From: DASQWP01 sp050697555
GTDB taxonomy: Bacteria > Actinomycetota > Thermoleophilia > Gaiellales > Gaiellaceae
Direction: 5' to 3'
Assembly: GCA_050697555.1 (NCBI GenBank)
Contig: JBOHAD010000016.1
Location: forward strand, 1-40,145
DNA: 40,145 nucleotides
Each line of letters begins with the position of its first letter. Within the stretch, counting starts at the first letter, position 1. Shown here one piece after another: positions 1 to 9,193 of the stretch. The notes under the pieces were generated by a model. It did not search any database and was not told the origin of the DNA. It saw only the letters and a program-made list of their open reading frames with translations. The translations under genes and the position numbers were made by a program.

Positions 1-1601
<1,601 letters not shown>

Positions 1602-1604
<3 letters not shown>

Positions 1605-1631
1605 ATAATGCCGCGGACACCGACGAAAGGA
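1602..1631 (+). promoter_or_regulatory. Promoter and RBS of the YtxH-like gene
   Basis: A TAGATAAT sequence at 1602-1609 overlaps the lon stop codon and resembles an extended -10 element. A GAAAGGA ribosome binding site at 1625-1631 sits 5 nt before the ATG at 1637. Transcription would begin near 1616, giving a short leader with a Shine-Dalgarno site, unlike most other units in this window. I could not identify a convincing -35. Confidence 0.5.
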
Positions 1632-1636
1632 CGACG

Positions 1637-2047
1637 ATGAGGGGCAAGGACACAGTCACGGGAGCCGTCGACACGGCGCGGCCGTACGTCGAGCGGGTCG
1701 CGCGGGACGAGGAGCTCCACGACCACGTGAAGAGCGCCTACGAGTCGGCACGGAAGATCTACGACGAGCTGCTGGGCGACCGCGGCGCGACGGGGATCGC
1801 GATGCGGGTCGCACGCGACAAGGATCTCCAGGACGAGCTCAAGAAGGCCGTCGAGGAGCTCCGCAAGGCCGGCGACCGGGCCCAGGGCAAGGACTCGCAC
1901 ACGGCTCGGAACATGAGCCTCCTCCTCGCCGGCATCGCGCTCGGCGTGCTCTTCAACCCGGCAACGGGCCCGGATACGCGCCGCTGGCTGAAGGACAAGC
2001 TCCTCGGCCCCGAGCAGCCGTTCGAGTACCAGTCGAACGAGGCGTAG
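1637..2047 (+). CDS. YtxH-like small stress/envelope protein
   Basis: The 136-residue protein has a charged, helical N-terminal part (residues 1-90) rich in Asp, Glu, Lys and Arg. A single hydrophobic stretch follows near residues 93-110 (LLLAGIALGVLFNPATGPDT), then a short basic-acidic tail. The hydrophobic segment plus the following FNPATGPDTRRWLKDKL pattern resembles the YtxH family (GxxxGLLFAPxxGxETR), whose function is not established though some members respond to general stress. The start is an ATG preceded by a good Shine-Dalgarno site. It lies 32 bp after lon, on the same strand, with its own likely promoter. No enzyme motif is visible, so function is unknown; family assignment is moderate. 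Confidence 0.6.
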   Translation: MRGKDTVTGAVDTARPYVERVARDEELHDHVKSAYESARKIYDELLGDRGATGIAMRVARDKDLQDELKKAVEELRKAGDRAQGKDSHTARNMSLLLAGIALGVLFNPATGPDTRRWLKDKLLGPEQPFEYQSNEA

Positions 2048-2065
2048 CGGGCGCGAGAACGCGGG

Positions 2066-3523
2066 CTAGGCGCCGAAGGCGGGGTCCGCGTTCACGATGG
2101 CGGGGCCGGGGAGCCCCTCGCCGAAGAGCTCGACGGGCGCGAGCATACTCGCCAGCGAATCGTCGCCGAGCGCGGAGAGCGTCGAGATGTCCTCCGCGTC
2201 GAGGAGAACTGCGCCCGCGGGCGGTGCCTCCCCGGGCGGCGGCGTCCAGCCGCCGAACGCGATGTCCACGAGCCGCTGCCAAGCGGTCAGGTAGGCGTAG
2301 GGGTTGACGACGCCGTCGTAGCCCATCCAGAGAAGCTCGCGCGGGTGGATCTCGAAGTGGAGGTGCGGCGGCGTCCCGACGGCGTCGCCGGTCGTGCCGA
2401 CGAAGCCGATCACGTCTCCCGCCCTGACCTGGGCCCCGTCCTGGGCGAGCGGCGAGAAGGCGGAGAGGTGCGCGTAATAGAACTCGTTCCCGGCCCGGTC
2501 GCGGAGCCAGAGGCGGTTGCCGCCGACGTCGTTCCACCCGACCAGGGAGAGGGTCCCGTCCGTGACGGCGAGGACCGGCGCGCCGAGCGGAGCGAAGATG
2601 TCGTTCCCGTGGTGCCAACCGGTGAGGGCGCGCGCCGCCGCGAAGTCGTCCGTGAACGAAGCGGCGCCGTAGACGGGGAAGACGTAGCCGCCCGCCGTCA
2701 GCCGCGGGTCGACGTCGACCGGCGGGTCCCGGACGACCGGCGGAGGCTCCGGCTTCGCGCCCGGCGGAGACGGGAGCGGCTCCGGTGGAGGGGGCCTCGA
2801 CTCCTGCTTCGGCTGCGGCTTCGGCTCAGGCCCGGGGGCGGGCGCTTCCTCAGCCGGAGGCGGAGGCGGGGGAGGCTTGGGCGCGTCGGCGGCCGCCTCG
2901 GCGTAGCCGACCATGATCTCGCTGCCGGCCGGGAGACCTCCGTGCTCGGCGGTGAGGACGACGTGCAGCCCAGCGACGAAGCCCCGGTGGCCGAAGCGCC
3001 CCTTCGTCTGACGGACGACCGCCTGCTCGAGGACGACGGCGTAGCCCCAGTCTCCCAGCCCGAATCGAGAGTTCGGAGCCGCGGCGACGGACTCGCCCAG
3101 GATCGTCAGGTTCGACAGCGACGAGGCGCCCAGCGAGCCCTCGGCCCCCGACCCTGTGGCGCGGGACGTCGCCCTGACGAAGATCCCATTCGCCGTGATC
3201 TCCCCGCCGAAGAGCGAGACGGCCTGCACCGACGCGCTGGCGGCGGCCGACGCGCGCGCGCTCGAGCCTCCCGCCCGGCTGGAGGCGGCGATCCGACCGG
3301 TCGAAACCGCGTCGCCGTACGTGTAGCCGGCCGCTGACGCCGAGCGGTCCGGCGGAGAGGAGACGCTCGCCGCGCTCCCGCCCTCACCGCCGGGCAGGAT
3401 CACCCGGACGCCGAGCGCGCGGCTCGAGGAGTCCGCCGGTGCGGCGGCGGACGCCGTCGAGGCCCCGAGGGCGAGCACGGTCAGCGCAACGACCGTCGTC
3501 AAGAGAACGCGTGCCGGCACCAC
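2066..3523 (-). CDS. Secreted M23 family metallopeptidase with proline-rich linker
   Basis: This 485-residue exported protein is probably a peptidoglycan endopeptidase of the LytM/M23 family. The N-terminus has a signal peptide (residues 1-27, cleavage near ASTASAAAP). Residues about 40-205 form a Ser/Ala/Gly-rich beta domain that I do not recognise with certainty. Residues about 215-270 are a Pro-rich linker of the type that spans cell wall. The C-terminal domain carries the M23 zinc motifs HxxxD (HHGNDIFAPLG) and HxH (PPHLHFEIHP), so the enzyme should be active. Translation starts at a GTG, with GATAAT 6 nt upstream and no ribosome binding site. After the M23 domain there is a further ~75-residue tail. 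It is followed on the opposite strand by the YtxH-like gene end, 18 bp away (convergent). Confidence 0.88.
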   Translation of the reverse strand: MVPARVLLTTVVALTVLALGASTASAAAPADSSSRALGVRVILPGGEGGSAASVSSPPDRSASAAGYTYGDAVSTGRIAASSRAGGSSARASAAASASVQAVSLFGGEITANGIFVRATSRATGSGAEGSLGASSLSNLTILGESVAAAPNSRFGLGDWGYAVVLEQAVVRQTKGRFGHRGFVAGLHVVLTAEHGGLPAGSEIMVGYAEAAADAPKPPPPPPPAEEAPAPGPEPKPQPKQESRPPPPEPLPSPPGAKPEPPPVVRDPPVDVDPRLTAGGYVFPVYGAASFTDDFAAARALTGWHHGNDIFAPLGAPVLAVTDGTLSLVGWNDVGGNRLWLRDRAGNEFYYAHLSAFSPLAQDGAQVRAGDVIGFVGTTGDAVGTPPHLHFEIHPRELLWMGYDGVVNPYAYLTAWQRLVDIAFGGWTPPPGEAPPAGAVLLDAEDISTLSALGDDSLASMLAPVELFGEGLPGPAIVNADPAFGA

Positions 3524-3535
3524 GAGCAGATTATC
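3524..3535 (-). promoter_or_regulatory. Leaderless promoter (-10) of the M23 peptidase gene
   Basis: On the minus strand GATAAT (3535 to 3530) is followed by 6 nt and then the GTG start at 3523. This spacing puts the transcription start at or next to the start codon, so the mRNA would lack a leader. No Shine-Dalgarno sequence is present. Confidence 0.5.
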
Positions 3536-3565
3536 GGCGCCGCCGCCGGAAGGGTCGAGGGGTCG

Positions 3566-3955
3566 TCAGTCCTCGAGGCGGCGCGCGAACTCGCGGAAGC
3601 GCTCGCGCGCGTCCGCGTCGGGGCTGAGCGCTTCGTCCGAGGCGAGCCGCGGGTCGCTCGCCACCTCGCCCGCCACCTCACGCACCTCCTTCAACACCGC
3701 GGCACGCACCTCGGGATCCTCGAGCAGCTGGTCGACCCATGTGCCCGAGGCCCGAGGGTCGACGTCCCGTTCGACCAGCAGCCCGCCGAGGAGGATGCCG
3801 ACACGGAGGTAGGCGAACGTGCGGAAGGCGAGCTGGCGCCGCGGGGAGCCGATCAGCGACGTGATCTGCGTGTCCTCGGCCTGGATCCGGTCGATGACCT
3901 CGCCGAGCGGCTCGTCGACGAGCGGCAGCCAGACGTCCTCGTCCATGCGCGGCAT
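3566..3955 (-). CDS. Conserved hypothetical protein, last gene of the TauE-like operon
   Basis: I do not recognise this 129-residue soluble protein. It is rich in acidic residues and Arg and predicted mostly helical, with no signal peptide. One mildly hydrophobic stretch (FAYLRVGILLGGLLV, residues about 47-61) is too short and isolated to be a confident membrane span. Its ATG follows directly on the TAG stop of the upstream half-size TauE gene (no spacer), so the three genes 4692 to 3566 look like one translationally coupled operon. A second in-frame ATG lies three codons in. It may serve the transporter, but this is inferred only from position. Confidence 0.75.
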   Translation of the reverse strand: MPRMDEDVWLPLVDEPLGEVIDRIQAEDTQITSLIGSPRRQLAFRTFAYLRVGILLGGLLVERDVDPRASGTWVDQLLEDPEVRAAVLKEVREVAGEVASDPRLASDEALSPDADARERFREFARRLED

Positions 3956-4327
3956 CTAATCACGGAGGGACCAGACGAGCTGGCCCGCGACGACCACGAG
4001 GAGACCGGCGAAGAGGTCGCGCAGGAGCGCCTCCGGGAGAGAATCGGCCAGCACGGCGCCGCCGCCCACGCCGACGAAGGAGACGAGCCCGATCACGAGC
4101 GCCTCCCGCCAGCGGACGTTCCCAGCCCTGTGCTGCTGCCACGCGCCGAAGGCGACGACCGGGATCATCGCCGCGAGCGAGCTCGCCTGAGCGCCGAGCT
4201 GGCCGAGGCCGACGACGAACACGAGCGTCGGGACGAACAGGATCCCGCCTCCCACGCCGAACAGACCCGAGAGCGCTCCGGCGCCGAGGCCGAGGACGAG
4301 GGCGAGGACGACGGTGCCCGTGCTCAT
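3956..4327 (-). CDS. Half-size TauE/SafE (DUF81) membrane protein, second of a pair
   Basis: A 123-residue integral membrane protein with about four hydrophobic segments. It carries the TauE/SafE repeat signature near the N-terminus (GALSGLFGVGGGILFVPTLV, residues about 16-35). Family members usually have about 250 residues made of two such repeats and are linked to export of sulfite, sulfonates or other anions. This protein equals one repeat only. Its ATG overlaps the TGA of the preceding half-size gene (ATGA), implying translational coupling and probably a heterodimer that rebuilds the full transporter. The substrate cannot be read from the sequence. It is followed without spacer by the unknown gene at 3955. 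Confidence 0.85.
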   Translation of the reverse strand: MSTGTVVLALVLGLGAGALSGLFGVGGGILFVPTLVFVVGLGQLGAQASSLAAMIPVVAFGAWQQHRAGNVRWREALVIGLVSFVGVGGGAVLADSLPEALLRDLFAGLLVVVAGQLVWSLRD

Positions 4328-4692
4328 TCGAGGAATAGGACGACGGCGACGGCGACGAGGAACACCGAGAAGAGGAGCGTCAAGCCGCGCGCCGAGACGC
4401 GATGCTGAAGCCGTACGCCCACGAGCGAACCGGCGACGGCGGGAAAGCCGACCAGCGCCGCCGCGTCCCAGTCGATGTGGTCGAGGAGCGAGAAGGAGGT
4501 CACGCCCCAGATCGCCGTCACGAGGATGGCCGCGAGCGAGGTGGCGGTCGCGACCCGGGAGTCGAAGCCCACGAGCAGCACGAGAAGCGGCACGACGACG
4601 ACGCCGCCCCCGACGCCGAAGAGCGCGCTCAGGAAGCCCGAGGCGATTCCGATGCCGCCGAGGATCCAGAGCGACGGTGTGGCCGGCGGCAC
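4324..4692 (-). CDS. Half-size TauE/SafE (DUF81) membrane protein, first of a pair
   Basis: A 122-residue membrane protein with about four hydrophobic segments and its own TauE/SafE signature (GFLSALFGVGGGVVVVPLLV, residues about 16-35). The start is a GTG at 4692, directly before the first membrane segment; no ATG fits. TACGAT lies 6 nt upstream of this GTG, pointing to a leaderless transcript. It heads a three-gene operon with the second half-size gene (4-nt ATGA overlap) and a hypothetical gene. Known full-length TauE/SafE proteins contain both repeats in one chain, so this pair looks like a split or unfused version. Anion export is a family-level guess. Confidence 0.85.
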   Translation of the reverse strand: MPPATPSLWILGGIGIASGFLSALFGVGGGVVVVPLLVLLVGFDSRVATATSLAAILVTAIWGVTSFSLLDHIDWDAAALVGFPAVAGSLVGVRLQHRVSARGLTLLFSVFLVAVAVVLFLE

Positions 4693-4710
4693 GGCCCTAT
4701 CGTATGGCCC
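4693..4710. promoter_or_regulatory. 18-bp bidirectional leaderless promoter between tauE-like gene and otsB
   Basis: The whole spacer between two divergent GTG starts is GGCCCTATCGTATGGCCC. On + the hexamer TATCGT (4698-4703) is 7 nt before the otsB GTG. On - the hexamer TACGAT (4704 to 4699) is 6 nt before the transporter GTG. The two -10 elements overlap almost completely, and the spacer is partly palindromic (CACGG...CCGTG flanks). There is no room for a leader or ribosome binding site on either side. Confidence 0.6.
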
Positions 4711-5430
4711 GTGACGGCCGAGTCCCCCCTCGCCCGGCTCGCCGAGGCGCCCGACCGGAGTGCGCTCCTGTTCGACGTGGACGGGACGCTGGCGCCAATC
4801 GTGGCCCGGCCGGAGCTCGCGACGGTGCCGGAAACGACGAGGGGAGTGCTCCGGCGGCTGGCCTCTCGCTATCTCCTCGTCGCGTGCGTGAGCGGCCGCG
4901 CGGCCGAGGACGCCCGCCGCCTTGTCGGGCTCGACGGGGTCGTCTACGTGGGCAACCACGGGCTCGAGCTCGATCCGCGCGCCGAGGAGCTCGCGGCGGC
5001 AGTCGCGAGGTTCCGCGAGGCGGTCGGCCTGCCCGTCGAGGACAAGCGCCTCTCGCTCACGTACCACTTCCGCGAGGCGGCAGACGAAACGGCCGCGGTC
5101 ACGCGGCTCGAGGAGGTGGCGGAGCGGGCCCGCGCCGCCGGGCTCGATCCGCGCTGGGGGCGGAAGGTGCTCGAGATCCGCCCGGCCGTACGGGCGGACA
5201 AGGGCACGGCCGTCCGCGCGCTCCTCGAGGGCTCGGGCGCGCGCCGCGGCCTCTACGCCGGCGACGACACGACCGACCTGGATGCGTTCGCGGCCCTCGC
5301 GGCCGCCGGGCTCGAGCACACCGTCCGGGTCGCCGTCGCCTCCGAGGAGGGCCCCGACGAGCTGCGCGAGGCCGCGGACGTCGTCGTCGAAGGTCCGGGG
5401 GCGCTCGCCCGCCTCCTACAGACGCTGTAG
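4711..5430 (+). CDS. otsB: Trehalose-6-phosphate phosphatase
   Basis: This 239-residue HAD-superfamily enzyme removes phosphate from trehalose-6-phosphate, the last step of OtsA-OtsB trehalose synthesis. HAD motif I is FDVDGTLAPIV (residues about 21-31), motif II is in VSGRAAEDARRL, the family signature GNHGLEL follows, and motif III is YAGDDTTDLDAF. The length is normal for the short bacterial form. The start is GTG at 4711, supported by the adjacent -10 and by the position of motif I; ATG at 4704 is out of frame. No trehalose-phosphate synthase is in the window. The 3' end overlaps the convergent decarboxylase gene by 15 bp. Confidence 0.92.
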   Translation: MTAESPLARLAEAPDRSALLFDVDGTLAPIVARPELATVPETTRGVLRRLASRYLLVACVSGRAAEDARRLVGLDGVVYVGNHGLELDPRAEELAAAVARFREAVGLPVEDKRLSLTYHFREAADETAAVTRLEEVAERARAAGLDPRWGRKVLEIRPAVRADKGTAVRALLEGSGARRGLYAGDDTTDLDAFAALAAAGLEHTVRVAVASEEGPDELREAADVVVEGPGALARLLQTL

Positions 5431-6714
5431 GAGCTCCCAGGCCCGGCGCACGTCCGCCTCGGTCGTGCGCATGTTCCCGACCGCGAGGCGAAGGACGTAG
5501 CGGCCGTCGAGGCGCGTGTGCGAGATGAAGACCTCGCCGCTCGCGTTCGCCCGCTCGAGCAGCGCCTCGTTCTCCTCGTCCGAGCCGGCCCGGCGGAAGC
5601 AGACGACCGAGAACGGATACTGGGCGACGATCTCCCACCCGGGAGTCTCCTCGAGCCAGGAGGCGAAGAGTCGTGCCAGCCTGACGTGCTCGCGGATGAG
5701 CGCCTGGAGCCCCTCCCGCCCGTGACAGCGCAGCACCGCCCAGAGCTTGAGCGCGCGGAAGCGGCGGCCGAGCGCCGGCCCGTAGTCCATCAGGTTCGTG
5801 ACGTCCTCGTCGCTCGTGCGCAGGTACTCGGGCACGAGGCTGAACGCGTCCCTGAGAACGTCCGGGCGGCGGGTGAAGAGACACGAGCAGTCGACCGGCG
5901 TGAAGAGCCATTTGTGCGGGTTGACGACGAGCGAGTCGGCACGCTCGCAGCCCGCGAGGGCCCAACGGTGCTCGGGACAGACGGCAGCCGAGCCCGCGTA
6001 GGCGGCGTCGACGTGGAGCCAGACGTCCCCGTCCGCGCAGAGGTCGGCGATCTCCGGGACCGGGTCGACGGATGTCGTCGACGTCGTTCCCACGGTGGCC
6101 ACGACCGCCGCGGCGCCGTCCAGCTCCTCTGCCACCGCGTCGGGCCGCAGCCGGAACTCCGGGTCGACCGAGAGCTTCCGGAGCGGCAGGCCCAGGAGCC
6201 GCGCGGCCTTGTCCACCGAGGAGTGCGCCTGCTCGGAACAGAGCACCGCCCCGCCCGGCCGCAGGTGCCGCGCGGCGGCCAGCGCGGCCAGGGTCGAGGT
6301 CGACGCCGTGTCCTCGATGTGACCGTGGAGACCCTCCGGGAGGCCGAGCAGCTGCCGGAGCCAGTCGAGCGCGACCTCCTCGAGCTCCGTCGCCGCCGGC
6401 GACGTCCGCCAGAGCATGGCGTTCACGTTCAGCGCGGCCGCGAGGAGCTCGGCGAGGATGCCCGGCTCGCTTCCGGAGATGGCGAAGTACGCGAGGAAGC
6501 GCGGGTGGTTCCAGTGCGTCATCCCGGGCAGGAGCACCTCGTCGAGATCGCGGAGAACGGCCTCGAACGGCTCGCCGCGCTCGGGCGGAGAGGCCGGCAA
6601 CGACGCGCGCACCTGACCGGGCTCCACCTGGGCCAGCACGGGCAGCTCGGCCACCCCGTCGAGGTAGCGCGCCACCCACTCGAGGGCTGCCGCCCCGTCC
6701 TCGCGGAAGGTCAC
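5416..6714 (-). CDS. Pyridoxal-phosphate-dependent decarboxylase (aromatic amino acid decarboxylase type)
   Basis: A 432-residue group II PLP decarboxylase, the family of aromatic-L-amino-acid, tyrosine and related decarboxylases. The PLP-binding lysine lies in NPHKWLFTPVDCSCLF. Other typical motifs are THWNHPRFLAYF near the N-terminus, DTASTSTLAALAAAR, and VHVDAAYAGSAAVCPEHRW, which holds the conserved Asp contacting the cofactor nitrogen. The substrate (tyrosine, tryptophan, phenylalanine or other) cannot be decided from motifs alone. The gene starts with GTG overlapping the TGA of polX (GTGA), so it should be translated by coupling with polX. That pairing has no obvious metabolic logic. 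Its 3' end overlaps otsB tail-to-tail by 15 bp. Confidence 0.9.
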   Translation of the reverse strand: MTFREDGAAALEWVARYLDGVAELPVLAQVEPGQVRASLPASPPERGEPFEAVLRDLDEVLLPGMTHWNHPRFLAYFAISGSEPGILAELLAAALNVNAMLWRTSPAATELEEVALDWLRQLLGLPEGLHGHIEDTASTSTLAALAAARHLRPGGAVLCSEQAHSSVDKAARLLGLPLRKLSVDPEFRLRPDAVAEELDGAAAVVATVGTTSTTSVDPVPEIADLCADGDVWLHVDAAYAGSAAVCPEHRWALAGCERADSLVVNPHKWLFTPVDCSCLFTRRPDVLRDAFSLVPEYLRTSDEDVTNLMDYGPALGRRFRALKLWAVLRCHGREGLQALIREHVRLARLFASWLEETPGWEIVAQYPFSVVCFRRAGSDEENEALLERANASGEVFISHTRLDGRYVLRLAVGNMRTTEADVRRAWELLQRL

Positions 6715-8429
6715 GACTTCAGCAGCTTTCGCACGTCGCGCCAGCCTCGCGCGTTGACGACCTGCTCCGGGCGGATCCAGCCGCGACGTGCCTGGGCGAC
6801 GCCGAGCTCGAGGTTGGCGAGCTCGTGCACGCGGTGGGCATCGGTGGAGATGACGATGGCCACGCCGGCCTCCGCGGCCGCCCGCGCGTGCGTGTCGGTG
6901 AGGTCGAGGCGATCCGGCTGAGAGTTGATCTCGAGGAACGTGCCCGTGGCGACGGTGTGCTCGAGCACGCGGTCCCAGTCGAGCTCGTACGGCGCGCGCC
7001 GGTTGATCTTCCTCCCCGTGGGGTGCCCGACGCAGTCCACGTGCGGGTTCTCCATGGCGGCGAGCAAGCGGTCCGTCAGGCGCTCGCGCGGCTGGTCGAA
7101 CCCCGCGTGGATCGAGGCCATGACCCAGTCGCGCTCCGCAAGTGCGTCGTCGCCAAGGTCGAGAGAGCCGTCGCCGCGGATGTCGACCTCGACACCCGAG
7201 AGGACACGGATCCCGGAGAGGCTCTCGTTCAGCGCCGCGATCTCCTCGGCCTGGCGCTCGAGGCGACCCTCCTTGAGCCGCTTCGCGTGGTCGCAGATCG
7301 CCACGTAGCGGTGCCCGAGCGCCTTCGCGGCGAGCACCATCTCCTCGAGCGTCCCACGGCCGTCCGACCAGTCCGTGTGCATGTGCAGGTCGCCGCGCAG
7401 GTCGGCGAGCTCGACGACCCGCGGCAGCCCGCCGTCTCGGGCGGCCTCGAGCTCGCCGCGATTCTCGCGCAGCTCCGGCGGGATCCAGGCGTACCCGAGA
7501 TGGGCGTAGAGCTCCTCCTCCCCCGCCGCCGTGAAGGTCTCGCCGCTCTCGACGTGGAGGACGCCGTACTCGGAGACCGAGAGCCCGCGCCGAACCGCGT
7601 CCTCCCTGAGCGCGACGTTGTGCGCCTTGGAGCCCGTGAAGTGCTGGAGGAGGTTCCCGTAGCTCTCGGGCGGAACGACGCGGAGGTCGAAGCGGAAGCC
7701 CTCGTGCGAGACGACGGTCGCCTTCGTGGACCCGCGGGCCACGACCTCGGCGACCCAGGGCCGCTCGGCGAAGAAGGCGGTGAGACCGGCCGGAGCGGCC
7801 GCCGTTGCGATGAGATCGAGGTCGCGGACGGTCTCGCAGCGCCGGCGGACGCTGCCCGCCTCGGAGACGCGCTCGGCAAGCCCGCTCTCGGCGACTTCGG
7901 CGACCGCCTGCCGGACTGCGGGAAGAACCCGGCCGAGCAGCGTTCTTCCCGTCGCAGGCGAGGCCGCCGGCTTCGAGAGCGCCTTGAGGACCTTCTCCTC
8001 CGTCTTCGCTCCCAGGCCGGGCAATGCGCGAAGGCGCTCCTGCTCGGCCGCCGCTCGGAGGTCCTCGAGCGACTGGATGCCGAGCTCCGCCCAGAGCTTC
8101 CGCGCCGTCTTCGGGCCGAGCCCTGGAACGTGCATGACCTCCACGAGCCCGGACGGGAGCCGGTCGCGGAGCTTGGCCAGCGCGGCCAGGTCTCCCGTCT
8201 CCACGAGCTCGACGATCTTGTTCTCGATCGTCGAGCCGATGCCCGAGAGACGGGTCGCCTTGCGGTCGAGCGCCAGCTGGGCGACGGGGCCGGTCGACTC
8301 GCGGATCCGGGCCGCCGCCCGCCGGTAGGCGGCGAGCCGGAAGGCGTCCGCTCCGTCGAGCTCCAGCAGGTCGGCGAGCAGCTCGAAGCGCTCGGCGAGC
8401 TCGGCGTTCCGGGGCAGCTCCTTGGGCAC
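6711..8429 (-). CDS. polX: Family X DNA polymerase / 3'-5' exonuclease with PHP domain
   Basis: This 572-residue protein matches bacterial PolX, a gap-filling base-excision-repair polymerase with a C-terminal PHP nuclease domain. The N-terminal helix-hairpin-helix region includes VPGLGPKTARKLWAELG. The polymerase beta-type palm contains GSVRRRCETVRDLDLI, with the metal-binding Asp residues. The PHP domain carries DLHMHTDWSDG, GVEVDIRGDG, GHPTGRKI, EINSQPDR and STDAHR, so all metal-ligand blocks are visible. The length equals the B. subtilis enzyme (about 570). The start is GTG at 8429, 7 nt after TATCAT, and no ribosome binding site is seen. The frame stays open further upstream, but that would run into the divergent glycosyltransferase gene. 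Confidence 0.94.
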   Translation of the reverse strand: MPKELPRNAELAERFELLADLLELDGADAFRLAAYRRAAARIRESTGPVAQLALDRKATRLSGIGSTIENKIVELVETGDLAALAKLRDRLPSGLVEVMHVPGLGPKTARKLWAELGIQSLEDLRAAAEQERLRALPGLGAKTEEKVLKALSKPAASPATGRTLLGRVLPAVRQAVAEVAESGLAERVSEAGSVRRRCETVRDLDLIATAAAPAGLTAFFAERPWVAEVVARGSTKATVVSHEGFRFDLRVVPPESYGNLLQHFTGSKAHNVALREDAVRRGLSVSEYGVLHVESGETFTAAGEEELYAHLGYAWIPPELRENRGELEAARDGGLPRVVELADLRGDLHMHTDWSDGRGTLEEMVLAAKALGHRYVAICDHAKRLKEGRLERQAEEIAALNESLSGIRVLSGVEVDIRGDGSLDLGDDALAERDWVMASIHAGFDQPRERLTDRLLAAMENPHVDCVGHPTGRKINRRAPYELDWDRVLEHTVATGTFLEINSQPDRLDLTDTHARAAAEAGVAIVISTDAHRVHELANLELGVAQARRGWIRPEQVVNARGWRDVRKLLKS

Positions 8430-8447
8430 CCCGGCGATGATACGCGG
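8430..8447. promoter_or_regulatory. 18-bp bidirectional leaderless promoter between polX and the glycosyltransferase
   Basis: Two divergent GTG starts are separated by CCCGGCGATGATACGCGG. On - TATCAT (8442 to 8437) is 7 nt before the polX GTG. On + GATGAT (8436-8441), a weaker -10, is 6 nt before the glycosyltransferase GTG. The two hexamers overlap on opposite strands. The arrangement and spacer length equal those at 4693-4710. Confidence 0.55.
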
Positions 8448-9173
8448 GTGCGGCTGGTGGTCTGCCTCCCCACGTACGACGAGCGCGAGAACCTCGAGCC
8501 GATGGTGCGCGCGCTCGGGGAGGTCTTCGCCGCGCACCGGCTCGACGGCAGCGTGCTCGTGATCGACGACGCCTCGCCGGACGGCACGGGCGAGATCGCC
8601 GACCGCCTGGCCGCCGAGCTCCCGTACGTGAGCGGCCTCCACCGGCCGGCCAAGGAGGGACTCGGGCCCGCGTACGTCGCCGGGTTCCGGCAAGCTCTCT
8701 CCGAAGGAGCCGACCTGGTCCTCGAGATGGACTGCGACTTCTCTCACGACCCGGCCGACGTGCCTCGGCTGGTCGCGGCGGCGGAGGCGGCGGACGTCGC
8801 GCTCGGGTCGCGCTACGTGGCTGGCGGCGCGGTCCGGAACTGGGGCCTGGTCCGGCGCGTGGTGAGCAGGGCAGGATGCCTCTACGGGCAGGCGGTGCTC
8901 GGCTTCGGCGTCCGCGACTCGACGAGCGGGTTCAAGTGCTACCGGCGGGAGGTGCTCGAGACGATCGCCCTCGAGCGGATCTCCTCTCGCGGCTACGCCT
9001 TCCAGATCGAGACGGTCTACCGCGCCGTCCAGGCGGGCTTCCGCGTCAGCGAGGTGCCGATCGTCTTCACCGATCGCGCCGAAGGCGGCTCGAAGATGGG
9101 GCCCGGCATCGTCGCCGAGGCGGTCGTGCGCGTCCCGGCTCTGCGCCTCGCGGCGCTCCGAGGCCGTCTCTGA
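8448..9173 (+). CDS. Polyprenol monophosphomannose synthase-like glycosyltransferase (GT2)
   Basis: A 241-residue GT-A glycosyltransferase of the dolichyl/polyprenyl-phosphate mannosyltransferase type, without the C-terminal membrane domain seen in some relatives. It should transfer mannose (or another hexose) from GDP- or UDP-sugar to a polyprenyl phosphate at the inner membrane face, supplying lipid-linked sugar for cell-envelope glycans. Visible motifs are LPTYDERENLEP at the N-terminus, VIDDASPDGTGEIA, the DxD-type EMDCDFSHDP, GSRYVAGG, and DSTSGFKCYRREVLE. The start is GTG at 8448; a GTG at 8457 is possible but less well spaced from the -10. Thioredoxin follows 20 bp later. The exact sugar is not determinable. 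Confidence 0.87.
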   Translation: MRLVVCLPTYDERENLEPMVRALGEVFAAHRLDGSVLVIDDASPDGTGEIADRLAAELPYVSGLHRPAKEGLGPAYVAGFRQALSEGADLVLEMDCDFSHDPADVPRLVAAAEAADVALGSRYVAGGAVRNWGLVRRVVSRAGCLYGQAVLGFGVRDSTSGFKCYRREVLETIALERISSRGYAFQIETVYRAVQAGFRVSEVPIVFTDRAEGGSKMGPGIVAEAVVRVPALRLAALRGRL

Positions 9174-9180
9174 GCGTTGG

Positions 9181-9193
9181 TACAGTCACCGGC
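9181..9193 (+). promoter_or_regulatory. Leaderless promoter (-10) of trxA
   Basis: TACAGT at 9181-9186 is followed by 7 nt and the ATG of thioredoxin. No Shine-Dalgarno sequence lies in the 20-bp spacer after the glycosyltransferase stop, so trxA is probably transcribed from here as a leaderless mRNA. Confidence 0.5.

Noticed and set aside
8430..8747. polX extended upstream to 8747
   Set aside because: The extra part is antisense to the glycosyltransferase gene and does not belong to the PolX family; the GTG at 8429 gives the normal length.
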